A DNA stretch of 64,000 nucleotides from NCBI RefSeq assembly GCF_963855985.1, contig NC_087104.1, positions 9,858,001-9,922,000 on the forward strand, given 5' to 3'. Positions within the stretch are counted from its first letter, which is position 1. Each line of letters opens with the position of its first letter. The notes beneath the pieces are model-generated. The model saw only the letters and a list, made by a program, of their open reading frames with translations. It was not told the origin of the DNA and made no database searches. Origin of the DNA: Ostrinia nubilalis. Taxonomy: Eukaryota > Arthropoda > Insecta > Lepidoptera > Crambidae. Of this stretch, positions 20,539 to 32,094 are shown piece after piece. The position numbers and the translations under genes are program-made.

Positions 20539-23372
20539 TGAATTCTATTAATTATTCCAATTGCAATCTCGTTTCAAAATTTGTAAGTTTTAATTGTAAG
20601 AGTATAAATAGATCAATTGAGTGTGTGCGAAATCTTTGTAAGTCTGCAGATATTATAGCATTGCAAGAAACATGGCTTATGTCAAATGAAATACCTTTAT
20701 TGGGTGATATTGATAGTGACTTTGGGTTCCACGGTAAGTCTTCTATGGATTCCACCAAACTCATACGAGGTCGTCCCTTCGGTGGGATAGCCCTCTTATG
20801 GAGAAAATCTTTGTATCGGACGGTGTCTGTGGTTGAGTGCAGTAGTGACAGAATTGCTGGAATTAGGATTACACTTGGTGACCGAGTGATACTGGTTTTA
20901 TGTGTATACATGCCTACTAATTGCGCAGATAATCTAATAGAATTTTGTGACTGTATGAGCAAAATAGCAGCAATAGTAGAGAGTTGCAACGTTGAATCCG
21001 TATTTATTTTGGGGGATTTTAATGCTGATCCTAAGCAATTATTTGGTAAAGAAATGCAGTCTTTCTGTACAGAGCAAAGTTGGCTCTGTGCAGACATAAC
21101 TAAATTAGGATTAAACTCGGGTACCTATTCGTATTTCAGTGATGCCCATGGATCTACGAGCTGGCTTGATCATTGTCTCGTCACGGAAGCGGCGTGGCGG
21201 TCGGTTGAGCATGTCGAAGTATACTATGACATATACTGGTCGGACCACCATCCGTTAATGGTTCAAGTTAATTTGGGAGTAATTGGGCCAACATTACTTA
21301 GTCCCACGATAAGAAAGTCGGTTAATAAAGTAATATGGGGCTCGAGAAATTCCTGTCAGGTTAAATGTTATCACAAAATGTGTGCTGAAGGTCTAAGAGA
21401 AATAGATTTTCCCAAGGAATTTGCTTCATGTTGTGACAGTATGTGTAACGATGTGGGTCATAGATTAGTGATAGATAGGTTTTATGACGATATCGTAGTT
21501 ACGCTTCAGGAGGCAGCTGAGTCTAGTTGCGTACAGAGCAACCGTAATAAACGAAGCCGAAACACTCCGGGTTGGAATAGGTTTGTCAAGGAAGATCATG
21601 GTAGGGCTAGACAGGTATATTTGGACTGGGTTTGGCATGGAAAACCTCGATCGGGTCCTCTGTATCAGGATATGTGTGATTCCAGAAGAAAATTTAAGGC
21701 GAAGTTAAAATCATGTCAAAGAAAACACGATCAAATTAAGATGGATTTACTGGCATCAGAACATGAAAATAAAAACTTCCCCAATTTCTGGAAACACACA
21801 AAAAAACTTAGTCCAAGGCCGGTTGCCCCTATTAGCATGGAGGGAGTCAGTAAGCCGGAAGAAATTGCAAATTTGTTCAGAGATCACTTTTCTGTAAAGC
21901 CGGTGCTCCGGACGAGTGACATGGAGGTTGCGTGTACTGGGGACGTCGTCTCGGGTGTTCCTGTCTATATTACACCTAGTGAAGTAAGAGCGATACTCAA
22001 GACGATGAATAAGGGTAAGTCGCCTGGGCACGACGGCCTCAGTATAGAACACCTTCACCATGCTGGATCTCATCTTCCTAGGGTTCTGTCATTGCTGTAC
22101 ACCTTCTGTATTAGGCACTCGTACCTACCCTCTGCACTAATGAAGACTATTGTGGTCCCTATAGTCAAAAACAAGACAGGGGACATGTCGGACAAAGGCA
22201 ACTATAGGCCTATTTCGCTGGCCACCATACTGGCAAAGGTCCTTGACGGTGTGCTTGAGCGACGACTTAGTCACCATCTTAAGCTTAATGATGCTCAGTT
22301 TGGGTTCAGACCCGGTTTGTCAACTGAGAGTGCTGTGTTTTCGCTTAAGCATACAGTCAGGTACTATACCCAGAGAAGGACGCCTGTGTATGCTGCTTTC
22401 CTGGATCTCTCTAAAGCATTTGACCTGGTTAATTATAAGTTATTGTGGTCGAAACTATCTGACATAGCATTGCCACCTGAACTAATTACTACTTTTCAGT
22501 ACTGGTATGGTAATCAGATTAACCAGGTCAGATGGTCTGGAGAGCTGTCTGATGAGTACACCCTTGAATGTGGGGTGAGACAGGGAGGGCTGACGTCTCC
22601 TGCGCTTTTTAGCCTTTATGTGAACGACCTCATCGTTGAGCTCAGCGACACCAGGGTCGGCTGCTCAGTTGACGGTCTTATGATCAACAGCATTAGTTAC
22701 GCAGACGACATGGTGTTGCTGTGCCCAACGGCATATGGTCTGTGCAAATTACTGTCGGTGTGTGAAGAATATGCTTCTAAGCATGGACTTCTTTATAATG
22801 TCAAAAAAAGTCAATTCATGGTTTTTCGATCAGGTAATAAGAAATCAATTCCAATACCTCCAGTGAAACTTCTCAATGTAGAACTGGAGAGAGTAACTCA
22901 ATTCAAATACCTTGGACACATTGTCACTGAAAACCTATCGGATGACTGTGACATTGAACGAGAGAGGAGAGCGTTGGCGGTCCGATGCAACATGCTCGCC
23001 CGCAGGTTTGCCAGGTGCACAAGAGATGTCAAAATTACCCTCTTTAAGGCATTCTGTCAAACATTTTACACCTGCAGTCTGTGGTGTGACTTCACGCAAA
23101 AGACCTATAACGCTCTCAGGGTTCAGTACAACAATGCCTTCAGGATGCTGATGGGGCTACCAAGGTTCTGCAGTGCTTCGACTATGTTCGCGGAAGCGCG
23201 TGTGGATGACTTCTACGCTATCATCCGTAAACGAACAGCGTCGATGCTTGCGAGGATACGGGAAAGCGCCAACAGCATCCTGTCGGTTATCAAAGATAGG
23301 CCATCGTGTCCCATCTTTAAGCACTGGATTAATATTCACTTGCATGGATCCAGAAACCGGTTTTTTGACTGA
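20538..23372 (+). CDS. non-LTR retrotransposon ORF2: endonuclease and reverse transcriptase
   Basis: This is a 944-residue uninterrupted ORF. The first ~240 residues form an apurinic-type endonuclease: NCKSIN near the start, QET with the catalytic E44, GDFN at 159-162 and SDHH at 235-238. The reverse transcriptase follows: NYRPISLATILAKVL, FGFRPGLSTESAV, FLDLSKAFD (catalytic D623), VRQGGLTSPALFSLYVNDL, and YADD at 721-724 with both aspartates, then KYLG. All key residues are present. The phrasing around YADD suggests the Jockey/CR1 group (Daphne-like), though the clade is uncertain. It acts in target-primed reverse transcription of its own RNA. It lies in the sense direction of retn. Confidence 0.96.
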   Translation: MNSINYSNCNLVSKFVSFNCKSINRSIECVRNLCKSADIIALQETWLMSNEIPLLGDIDSDFGFHGKSSMDSTKLIRGRPFGGIALLWRKSLYRTVSVVECSSDRIAGIRITLGDRVILVLCVYMPTNCADNLIEFCDCMSKIAAIVESCNVESVFILGDFNADPKQLFGKEMQSFCTEQSWLCADITKLGLNSGTYSYFSDAHGSTSWLDHCLVTEAAWRSVEHVEVYYDIYWSDHHPLMVQVNLGVIGPTLLSPTIRKSVNKVIWGSRNSCQVKCYHKMCAEGLREIDFPKEFASCCDSMCNDVGHRLVIDRFYDDIVVTLQEAAESSCVQSNRNKRSRNTPGWNRFVKEDHGRARQVYLDWVWHGKPRSGPLYQDMCDSRRKFKAKLKSCQRKHDQIKMDLLASEHENKNFPNFWKHTKKLSPRPVAPISMEGVSKPEEIANLFRDHFSVKPVLRTSDMEVACTGDVVSGVPVYITPSEVRAILKTMNKGKSPGHDGLSIEHLHHAGSHLPRVLSLLYTFCIRHSYLPSALMKTIVVPIVKNKTGDMSDKGNYRPISLATILAKVLDGVLERRLSHHLKLNDAQFGFRPGLSTESAVFSLKHTVRYYTQRRTPVYAAFLDLSKAFDLVNYKLLWSKLSDIALPPELITTFQYWYGNQINQVRWSGELSDEYTLECGVRQGGLTSPALFSLYVNDLIVELSDTRVGCSVDGLMINSISYADDMVLLCPTAYGLCKLLSVCEEYASKHGLLYNVKKSQFMVFRSGNKKSIPIPPVKLLNVELERVTQFKYLGHIVTENLSDDCDIERERRALAVRCNMLARRFARCTRDVKITLFKAFCQTFYTCSLWCDFTQKTYNALRVQYNNAFRMLMGLPRFCSASTMFAEARVDDFYAIIRKRTASMLARIRESANSILSVIKDRPSCPIFKHWINIHLHGSRNRFFD

Positions 23373-23475
23373 TTTATGTTACTACTAACCTAGTTTTTAA
23401 GTATAAGATTGTTACTAACACAATGTATGGATCATAATGGTCTGATAATAAACGTATTATATATATTATATTGCA

Positions 23476-23930
23476 AAGCAATACAGCTGAAAATATGAAT
23501 AATAATTACTAATGCTGGCTGAAAAAAAGATTGGCTGGCTGAAAGCTCAAAAGCTTTTTTTTTACTTAACTTGATATAAATAAGTATGTGATGTATGACC
23601 AATATTTTGTTCATTTAAGAATTTAGTCGATCAGTCTATGTATGTTGGTTGTAAAATAGAATCTATGTATAACAACTCCGTCTACTTAAAACTTATTGCC
23701 AACGTATCAATAACAAAACTACGAATAACAAAACAATATTTAGGTAATCGTTGTAATTTATGTACTTCCTAATTCCTATACAATAGCTTGTTTTTCAAAT
23801 GCAAATAATTTATGATAACCAGTTTTTTGTGCAAATTAAATTTAGAAAATCTTAATACATGACGCAAATTGAATAATTTGAATCACAGTTGAAATAATCT
23901 GCGTCACATCTCGTTTGTAACTCGTGTCAA
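23476..23930. other. intron sequence without recognised features
   Basis: AT-rich. It has short local duplications such as ggctggctgaaa near 23514-23545. Nothing else is recognised. Confidence 0.5.
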
Positions 23931-24339
23931 GTACAGTCAGTACCTAGTTAGTACATAGTTCGTGACACCCAAAGTGACCAAAAAGTTTTTCTTGTCGCGT
24001 TGACAACAAACCTATACTGCGTCAGCCCAAAACTCCGCCACAAGAATGGCGTTGTCTGTAGCCTTCATTAAGGCGGAGACGGTGCAAGGATGATGGTGCA
24101 ACCCAGCGGTTGCACCATCTTACTTTAACTGAGATAAACGTCAAATATCTGTCAAACTCCATACAAAAAACACCGGTTATCGTCATAGTTACGGTCAAAT
24201 TTGGGTGGTGCAAATCAGCCTAAATCTTCCTGTGTGCAGTTGTTTAGCAAAAAGTTGATAACAAAGCCTTATTCCAATGTAACAAAGACGAACTTTTTGG
24301 CTACTTTGGGTGTCACGAACTATTTGACGCCGACTGTAC
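23931..24339. mobile_element. TIR element (family G), GTACAGTC ends, with nested MITE
   Basis: The left end gtacagtcagtacctagtt and the right end (complement gtacagtcggcgtcaaata) share about 55 bases of inverted repeat including gttcgtgacacccaaagt and ccaaaaagtt. A family D MITE is nested at 24102-24223. Lone end-like sequences (gtacagtcagcag) recur near 39369. Confidence 0.85.
24102..24223. mobile_element. MITE (family D) nested in the GTACAGTC element
   Basis: Ends cccagcggttgcaccatct and gtggtgcaaatcagcctaa. The internal tgtcaaactccatacaaa and atagttacggtcaaa match the copies at 31044 and 43347. Confidence 0.85.
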
Positions 24340-24535
24340 CTACAAGCATGACATCCTCGTAATGGCGTTGCCATATCGAAAATGGCCACTCTAATCCGAT
24401 ATCTCGCCATATGTATCGACTCAGTGCAGCGCACATTAACGTGTCGGGTGACGATGCACTATGCAACTAGGGTTACCATGGTTTATGGTACGAATAACAC
24501 TCGAAAACTCAATGCAAACTTCAGAGAAAAAAATT

Positions 24536-24662
24536 ACATTAAATGTATGACGTGACGGATTGTACAGCGTCCCTAGCGGATACTTTCAAGAACTAAAATT
24601 TTCATAATTTTTTTGACGCACTCGATATCGAACACGTTTGATGTAAACTCACACTAAGCCCC
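24536..24662 (-). mobile_element. MITE (family C), partial copy
   Basis: It matches the reverse complement of 9555-9731 over ttaaatgtatgacg, cagcgtccctagcgg, ctttcaagaactaaaat and tttttgacgcactcgat, ending aaactcacactaagcc. Confidence 0.8.
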
Positions 24663-25198
24663 CAGGTTTATCAAAAGCTTTTTGATACGTAAAGCTTTGC
24701 TTGAGTGTAGAGATGCACTTTAGTGTCTTTTTATAATATCCATTTCCAATACTTAAAATTGCGACAGTTTTAATTTTTCCATAAATTCTTTTATTTAAAA
24801 ACAATATTTTATTTTTAGAATTGATATGATATTATTTACAATTAGGAGGATATGATAACTTTAAATAACATGTTATTGTGAATGTTTTGTATGTTTTATC
24901 ATAGTCCCAAAATCCTTGTCTAATCTGGTTACCCTACATCTTCAGCTCTAATTTTAGCTGCTTCGTATTCTATGTTCAATTACGATTCGCTTGGTAGTCA
25001 TATTTTTCGCTGATTGACAAGGCTGTCTGAGCGCGCTGTAGGCTAGACTATAACGGTGGCTAGGTACCTAGGTCTGGATTTATTTGGCACTAATTGATTT
25101 TAGATATTGAATAATTATTTCGTGAGACTTAGGTTTAATGTGAATTGTATCTAAACTTGGATTTTGACATGCAAATACTTTTAGAATTACACGAGAGA
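24663..25198. other. intron sequence without recognised features
   Basis: AT-rich, nothing recognised. Confidence 0.5.
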
Positions 25199-25283
25199 GG
25201 TGTTTGAATAATAAATCAATCAGATTTCCTTATTTCCATCACATCTCCTTTCATCTGCGCTTCAGTGGCAACCGGGCCTTTTA
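25199..25283. mobile_element. MITE (family E), truncated copy
   Basis: The order tttgaata, aatcagatttcc, ttatttcca, atctcctt, then cagtggcaaccgggcc parallels the right half of the element at 10438-10572. Confidence 0.6.
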
Positions 25284-25469
25284 TTGTAGCATTTTACAAT
25301 ACCATTATTCCGCAATGATTTTGCATCGACAATTTATAAATTTCAATTTTGCGAGTCTTGAAGCAACGCAACAGCTGGTATACTTTGTGGACTTTTTACC
25401 GACTTCAAAAGTATGTTACTGTTTATGGAATTAATTACTATGACTATGATAATGATTGCATTATAATTA

Positions 25470-25590
25470 ATTAAGGGGGGTCCACCACCCCGGGCCTCAG
25501 GCGCGTGGAAGGACAGAGGAGGGCGGAGGCCTGAAATAGCCTCGCACGGGCATGCCATCTGCCGGCCCAAAATAGAACCCCCAATGTAGT
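25470..25590. repeat. GC-rich repeat-like block
   Basis: The block is sharply bounded and GC-rich, with short inverted ends (gggggtcc at 25475 and gaaccccc at 25576). The composition and ends suggest a transposon fragment. The class is unknown. Confidence 0.45.
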
Positions 25591-25619
25591 ATCAAGGACG
25601 CCACTGTTTATGTTCTGCT

Positions 25620-27361
25620 TTATTTAAAATTAATTTACAATAAAAAAAGGACGATTGCATTTTAAGGTAGTGTGTCTCACCCTGACCTTTAAGGTGAAGT
25701 ATGTATGACCCTGGTGGAAGTCAGTTGAAGTCTTTCAGCTGAAATGACACCATATAAAATCGTAATAGAGGTGTCTGTGCAACGAAAATTAAATAATCTG
25801 ATGTGCACTCGAAATAGCGATTGTAGTACATACATTAAAGTGTACTTTCTATTGTATGAATACAGGGACCAAACTTTTAAATAACTGAGTTCGACCAAGC
25901 AAGCTTTTCTGTGAAAATCTGTGAAATTTCGTTGCGAAAAATTCTCAATTTTCCGATAGAATTTCAATATTATGATTTTAGTGAAGCGTCACGATAAAGT
26001 CGTTTAAAATAAAGCCTGTGGCATCTTTATGTAGTAGTAATAAGTGCTATTAAGGAGTATCTATCTATAACCAATAATAAAATGACTTCCTCCGCCTGAA
26101 TCCAGATTGGAGCCGGGGTTGGAGTTTTTGCTCAACACATTCCTATAAAATGTTTATCACCAGCGCACATGTGGTGCAGTCCCGATCATCCCGAATACCA
26201 GATTGCCACCCCGGGCAAAAAATATATAAATCCACCCACAAAAAATGTCCCGAATCCTTGAGATCCCGATCCCCTTGTAATACAGATTTACTGTTATCTG
26301 GATTACACTATTTCATTTTTCAGGCGAGATAAAGAGGGACGCATGCGTTTTTTCAGTAGCTCTGTTTCATGATTCCGCAATGAAAGGAAAAGGAAAGGGA
26401 GTTCCATAAGTGTGGTATCTATGTGTGCGTGTTTTAATTTCATGTATGTTTACGTCACGTTTGCGAGTGTGCAAGGGTGCGCCGGCGCGCGACCCGCGGG
26501 TTATCATTTCCTGTTCTCATTTTAAGTTTACAACATAATATTTTTTGCTCGAGTCATGGCGTCTGAAACTGTGCCTTTAATGTTTGGGGCGGGACGTGAT
26601 TATCGTTGCTTGTTTTAAAATCATTTCAAGATAAATCTGCGTTACATGTAGACTGTCCTTTGAAATGTAATCATCACCATCAATGCAATAACAGAAGTCA
26701 CATTTCCAACAATGACAATTGTAATTTGTATTGTTGCAATTAGAGTGTAAGAAACAACGAGAAAAACAATGTAAGACGCGAACTAAAGTAAAATAACGAT
26801 GTAAAAGGTCAATTTTCTCATGACGCGTTCTCTCAGTTGTTTTTCTTTATTATCGACAAATCGTCGAGTTTTGTTGATTATTTCATTGTCGGCGTGTCGC
26901 GGTCGATAAAGTCGGCGACATAATTCCGCTGTTTATATGCGTAATTGTTTATTAGGTCGCTGGCTGCGCGGGCGCTTTGACACATTACGCCGCCGAAGCG
27001 ATTCGACACACGCTAGCTTTGTAGGGTCAGGCCGAGGGTGTTGAGAACAATTTATTAACTTTAAATCGCAGAAATGGTGAAAGGAAAAGCGGCTTTTCAA
27101 AATCCTGAAGAAGAATCTTCAGGATTATTAAACTTATCTGTAAGGGTATATTAGGATCGTAGTGGTAATAGCTTTCACAACTTTTTCAGGAATATGATTA
27201 ATAATTTGAATAATGAAAATGATTTTTCCCAAAATACCTAATATTATTTTACATTTAAAATCATTTTGAAAATCAGAAGTAGATTTTTACCAAAATAAGT
27301 ATTTTCAGATTTGTATGAAAACAGAAATACTAATTTTTAACAACAATAATACTTATTAGAT
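25620..27361. other. intron sequence, one CpG-rich patch
   Basis: AT-rich, with a CpG patch at about 26455-26520 (gcgccggcgcgcgacccgcg) and another at 26880-27010. No coding signal is visible. The patches may be regulatory. Confidence 0.4.
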
Positions 27362-28060
27362 AATAATAATAATAATAGCCCCGCAGGGCAGCTTTGTGGC
27401 GAGCTGTTGGTGAGTAGCGACACCACGGGGCCAGTTGTTAATCCGAGTGCTCCCGAGAGTCGGTCAAGACCCTCGTCTTCGGCTTGCCGAAGTGGAATCC
27501 GAGAGGGTCTGCAGGACTTTCACCTCTGGCTTGCCTTAACCGGCCGGCCAGAGTGGAGTCGCTAGAGCTATATGCTCCAGGGATGGAAGTGTTAAAGGGC
27601 ATAACGCCGCGAGTAACTTCGGAGAAAGCGCAGCACACCTCTCTACACCCCTGAGCCGGCAGACGCCAATGTTGCCCCTCAGTCCGGTCTATACGACCCA
27701 TGACGCCAGGGGGGGCCCATTTAGTCGCTGGCTAGTCACCGCCTGCCATTTTTTCAGTCCGAGACTATGAACCAGGCAGGTGACCCGTAGTCTCCATCCA
27801 TAGCCCAGTAACCAGTCCATCCATCCTTCATCCATAACCCTAGTCCATTCTCCAATAACTGCAATAGCTCCTGTGCACAGGCTGGGGATGGTCTCTGGCT
27901 ACATCCCATGATATAGTCAGAGACTAGATCCAGCATGTGCACCACTTTCACTTTTGTCGATTATGTTGCGCTTAAAACGGCCTCTACGTGTTGGATCTGT
28001 ATCCCCACGCAAGCCTTATAAAGGACCGGGCCACTTTTGACCCGTGAGCTCCAAAGCGTA
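27362..28060 (-). mobile_element. GC-rich LINE-like block ending in an (ATT)n run
   Basis: About 700 bases of GC-rich sequence bounded on the left by (ataata)n, which read on the minus strand would be an (ATT)n tail. Minus-strand ORFs of 87 and 65 residues show nothing I recognise. A second AAT microsatellite at 28067-28085, followed by aaatttattcaataaaac, may be the end of a neighbouring element. It is probably the 3' region of a non-LTR element; this is an inference from composition and tail. Confidence 0.45.
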
Positions 28061-28085
28061 CAAACATAATAATAATAATAATAAA

Positions 28086-30857
28086 ATTTATTCAATAAAA
28101 CAAAATTAGCACAAACAAACTGGAAAACTTACAAGTAACATAACTTATCATTCAATGCTAAATTTGTATTACAATGTTTCTTATTCTAATAGAAATATAG
28201 ATTTCTACACTAGGCAAAGCCTGTCCTGTAGACAATCTATTGGCAGAATTTGTCTCTTATAAATTTAGCCGATCATGATACACATCCGTTACTCACTATT
28301 ACATTTATAAAATTAAAATTAAAATAATATAATATTAATAATAATTCACCTGCAACAATTCATTATTCATGTTCATTTAATAATAAAATAAAAATAAAGT
28401 ATAAATAAAATGATATAATTAAATTTATTCCAATATTAAGTATTAATTATTATTAATAAATGTAAATCGTTCTTACATTGAAGCAAGTGTTGAAGTAGGT
28501 ACCTACTTATTAAAATTAAATACTTGTTTATTTCACACATACCTGAAAAATAACTGCATGAATACTTGATTTTGTAATCGCTATTGACGTATTTGTTTTT
28601 TATAACGTGAATATTAAACAATAGTGATTGTACAAAAATAAAAAGCATATTATAATTTATGCTTGATATTCTTTGTTTTGAAGGTTTTAAAAGAATTTTA
28701 ACGTGTAAGGTGATAAATAAGTACTTTAATCCATCCGCTATTTGTACACGTGTAAGTGTAAATAAATAAATAAATGTATAAAAATATGTCTTATCCCTTG
28801 AAAAAAAAAAAGGTACTTGAAAAGAAATTCTACGATTATTCCACCCTGTATACAAGATAAGTTTATTTTACTTCAATTCATCAATAAGCTTGGGATAAAA
28901 GCTCTTGGAGCAAATAAAACAAACTGGCGGCGCTCAAAGTGTTAATACACGGAACCCCAGCAGTGGACATGTCAAAACACAGGGTCCTTTGATCAGCCCT
29001 TAATTACGACGTTCGGGGAAATCACTTAATGAGTTATACGTAAACAAGTAGGTATGTACATACAGTCAGGGGGCGATATAATGTACTGGTTTTGACTTTC
29101 ACGACGCGATGTATACTCCACACACTGAGTCTAGTACTGCAATAGAACCAAGAACCCGCAAAGCTTGATTCAATCTCAGTCATAAGGGTGTTTTTTATAT
29201 CGTGCAGATTTCATCACGGACGCGGAATTGTCCCGCATGCGTGATACCCGCAAGTGTCCTATTCATACAAGTAAGTATTTATTGTCCCGCGTGCGTGACG
29301 TGCAGTTAAAATGTGTGTGATTGTACTAATGCGTAGAAATAGAAAGGGGACTTAGCGGATTATAATGTCTCCAACGAATTTTCTGATTAATAATGAGAAT
29401 ATATATTTTTAAGAGTACCTACTCGTTGGTCTGATTCAGTCTGATTAGATATTTATACTTAGTGCTGTGGAAAATTTAGGTTACGCCTGGGTTCGTATTC
29501 TGGTCAGATGAAAAAATAAAACATTTTAGTTACTTATTTACGGACATTTATTTACCTACTCCATTGTCTGTCTACAGTATTAAAAATAGTATAAAAATTC
29601 AAGGTTTGTTTACTCTGAGACTAGATGGACCCTGTGTTCAAAGGTATTTCATATAATTATGCCTACTACCTATTGTGATTTATTTTCTAACTTTACATAT
29701 TTGTATTTACTTCTTAAAAATAAATAGAAATAATTTGAATAGTTTAGGAAAACCTTTAAAAAAAACAGCGTCCTGCGTCTACGACACAGGATGTAATTGT
29801 GGAAAAACAATATTTAGGTACTTGTACTTATATTGTATTAACAATGAAATTAATTTATGCTTGGCCTCGTCTAGAACGCCTTTTGCGTCACAGAAAAAAA
29901 CACGTGTGTATGTCTTTGCTTATTTTATGACGAATATAAAAAATAATCTTAATTGAATACGCGGTAATTATGTATATATTTATCGAAGCTCGCTTCACGC
30001 GTCGTATCGTGTGTTTGGTCGGCGGCGATCACAAAGAACGCCTGCAACGTTTCGCCTTTACGACCACACCAACTGTACACTTTGTATCGTCATTGTTTTA
30101 TCAATTTCAATAATTTATCTCTTCGAGAGCGGAACGCGTCACTTCGCACGTTAAATATCGTGTGATTGTAAGATTTACAGTGTGTTAAACATTCGCTCGA
30201 TTTATAATTAGTTTTAGAGGCGTTAAAATCCGTATCTTTACTCAAACAATCCGTAGTAGAAAATTATATATTTTTTTTATTCTACTTCTTTTTTATAGTT
30301 ATTCTTGTGCGCAAGCCATGATAAATAATTATGTCATATTTAACTACCAATAAAATTCTTCATTTTCCTGTCAATTATGTTAATAAAAGGCTATTATTCT
30401 ATATGGAACAAATTACAAATTCTATATTAAACAAATTACAAGCGTAATAAAAAAATCTTATTCAGATTGAAGTGTTTATTCCAATTAGAATACTGCATTT
30501 CCATTAAGAATGACCACTATACCCCTGTATCACTTTTAATCAATCGGAGATTGCTATAAGGTAATGGAAGGGTGCGCCTCCTCGCGACGAGGCGTGGTAA
30601 TGTAGGCACCCATTACCTCTTTACTATCAGTTTATAGGTGTTTTACGGTCGACTTTAATTATTCTAAAAAGCAGTCCGGCCTTACACCTAGCAAGAAAAT
30701 AACAAAAAAGTTATAACTGTTAGGAAATCACGTTTCTCATAACGGATGTTGGGTGGAAATGTCACACTTTGACAATGGCACCTTCATTTCTAAGTTCTTG
30801 TGCAACTGTTTTAATGAGTTATTAATAGGTTACAGTTCATATTTTACGTGCATCTGT
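28086..30857. other. intron sequence, AT-rich
   Basis: Low-complexity AT runs (28300-28430). A pair of gtcccgc(a/g)tgcgtga direct repeats lies at 29229 and 29284. A hairpin at 30560 is listed separately. No gene is visible. Confidence 0.5.
30560..30617. repeat. nested hairpin
   Basis: GGTAATGG...GGGTGC pairs with GCACCCATTACC, with an inner stem cgcctcctcgcgacgaggcg. It is a compact GC-rich stem-loop in AT-rich surroundings. Confidence 0.6.
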
Positions 30858-30977
30858 GGGCTGAGTGTGAGTTTTTGAACGTTTTCCACTAGGGGCGCTG
30901 TACAATCCCTCATACATTTAATGTCATTTTTTGACACGCTCACTAGTGAGCGCGTTTGATGTAAACTCACACTAGGC
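30858..30977. mobile_element. MITE (family C)
   Basis: Ends ggctgagtgtgagttt and aaactcacactaggcc are complementary. The middle ccactaggggcgctgtac and catacatttaatgtca match the copies at 9555 and 24536. Confidence 0.85.
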
Positions 30978-31043
30978 CCTCTGCTGAGAATATGTCTTGT
31001 TTATAAAATAATCTTAACTTAACAATTCAAAAACCTCATTTAA

Positions 31044-31164
31044 AGCTGGATTACTTCCATCATACTTTAACTTTTAAAAACGTCAAAAATCTGTCAAACT
31101 CCATACAAAAACACCAGCTATCGTTATAGTTACGGTTAAAGCTAGGTGGTGCAACACAGCCTAA
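31044..31164. mobile_element. MITE (family D)
   Basis: Ends agctggattacttccatc and ggtggtgcaacacagccta. The internal tctgtcaaactccatac and atagttacgg blocks are shared with 24102 and 43347. Confidence 0.85.
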
Positions 31165-31527
31165 GAATTCTATCAGAGCTTTCCCTTTAATAAAAAAAGG
31201 AAAAAAAAATTAAACTTAACAATAGAATGAAATAGACGATAAAATAAAATTTCAACATTAACAATTTAATTAAGCCCAATAAAAGACCAATTTGCGAAAC
31301 TACCGATTGCTTCAACTATTGAGTGATCACACGCAATTAAACCACCCCACATCGGCTATTGAGTATCATGTGTTAATTAAAATCGAACGGCAATAAATCT
31401 TGCGTGCGAAATAGCGAGTGTTGCCGTAATACACCCCCGTTGTTAAGGGATGACTCAATTATTTATCTGTGGAGATCGAATTGGTGAACTTGCAGAATCC
31501 GTGGAGTAATTACTAGTTTAGAAAATC

Positions 31528-31615
31528 TACACTAATATTATAAAGAGAAAAGTTTGTTTGTTTGTCTTGAATAAGCTCCGAAACTACTGAACAGATTTCA
31601 AAAATTCTTTCACCA
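31528..31615 (+). repeat. common lepidopteran repeat end (ACTAATATTATAAAGAG type)
   Basis: Reads tacactaatattataaaga, then aagtttgtttgtttgt and aactactgaacagattt, a repeat end often seen in Lepidoptera. The 57129 element ends with the related text ttgtaatattagtaggat. Confidence 0.55.
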
Positions 31616-31643
31616 TTTAGAGACCTTCATTATTTCTGAAGAA

Positions 31644-31930
31644 CATCATCATCTCAGCCACAGGACGTCCACTGCCGAACATAGGCCTCCCCAATGCTTT
31701 CCATGTTGCCCGGCTGGTAGCGGCCTGCGTCCAGCGCCTTCCTGCTACCATTATGATGTCGTCGGTCCACCTTGTGGGTGGACGTCCCACGCTGCGTTTT
31801 CCGGTACGCGGCCTACACTCCAGAACCTTGCTGCCCCATCGGCCGTCAGTTCTGCGTACTATGTGCCCTGCCCATTGCCACTTCAGCTTGCTAATCCGTC
31901 GGGCTATGTCAGCGACTATAGACTCTGAAG
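31644..31930 (-). mobile_element. RTE-like LINE 3' end, longest coding remnant
   Basis: The minus strand encodes DIARRISKLKWQWAGHIVRR, then TDGRWGSKVL, GKRSVGRPPTRWTDDI and RRWTQAATSRATWKALG, then the end tggacgtcctgtggctgaga. The open frame continues upstream to 32087 as MARGRVFCDVKRQQDF and on, which may be a different repeat fused by chance. It is 5'-truncated with no catalytic part. Confidence 0.85.
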
Positions 31931-32094
31931 ACCATAGGCGGTACGAAAGTCGAGTCAGTGCCCGAGGTATGAGAGCGGCTCGGGAGGAAAATTGACATAA
32001 AATATGACGTGACAGAGCATACAAGTCTGAAGCACATCTGAAGTCTTGCTGACGTTTGACATCACAAAACACCCTCCCGCGCGCCATACTTCAG

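Larger units (their letters stand above)
20281..23475 (+). mobile_element. near full-length Jockey/CR1-group LINE copy
   Basis: It comprises the ORF1 end, the TAATG junction, intact ORF2 and a short 3' UTR (about 100 bases) that ends in an AT-rich tail (tattatatatatt) rather than a clear poly(A). The 5' boundary is unclear because of the inverted ORF1-like fragments at 19650-20275. No convincing target duplication was found by eye. Confidence 0.75.

Noticed and set aside
21756..22073. ORFs on the minus strand and in other frames within the LINE
   Set aside because: Shadows of the 944-codon ORF2.
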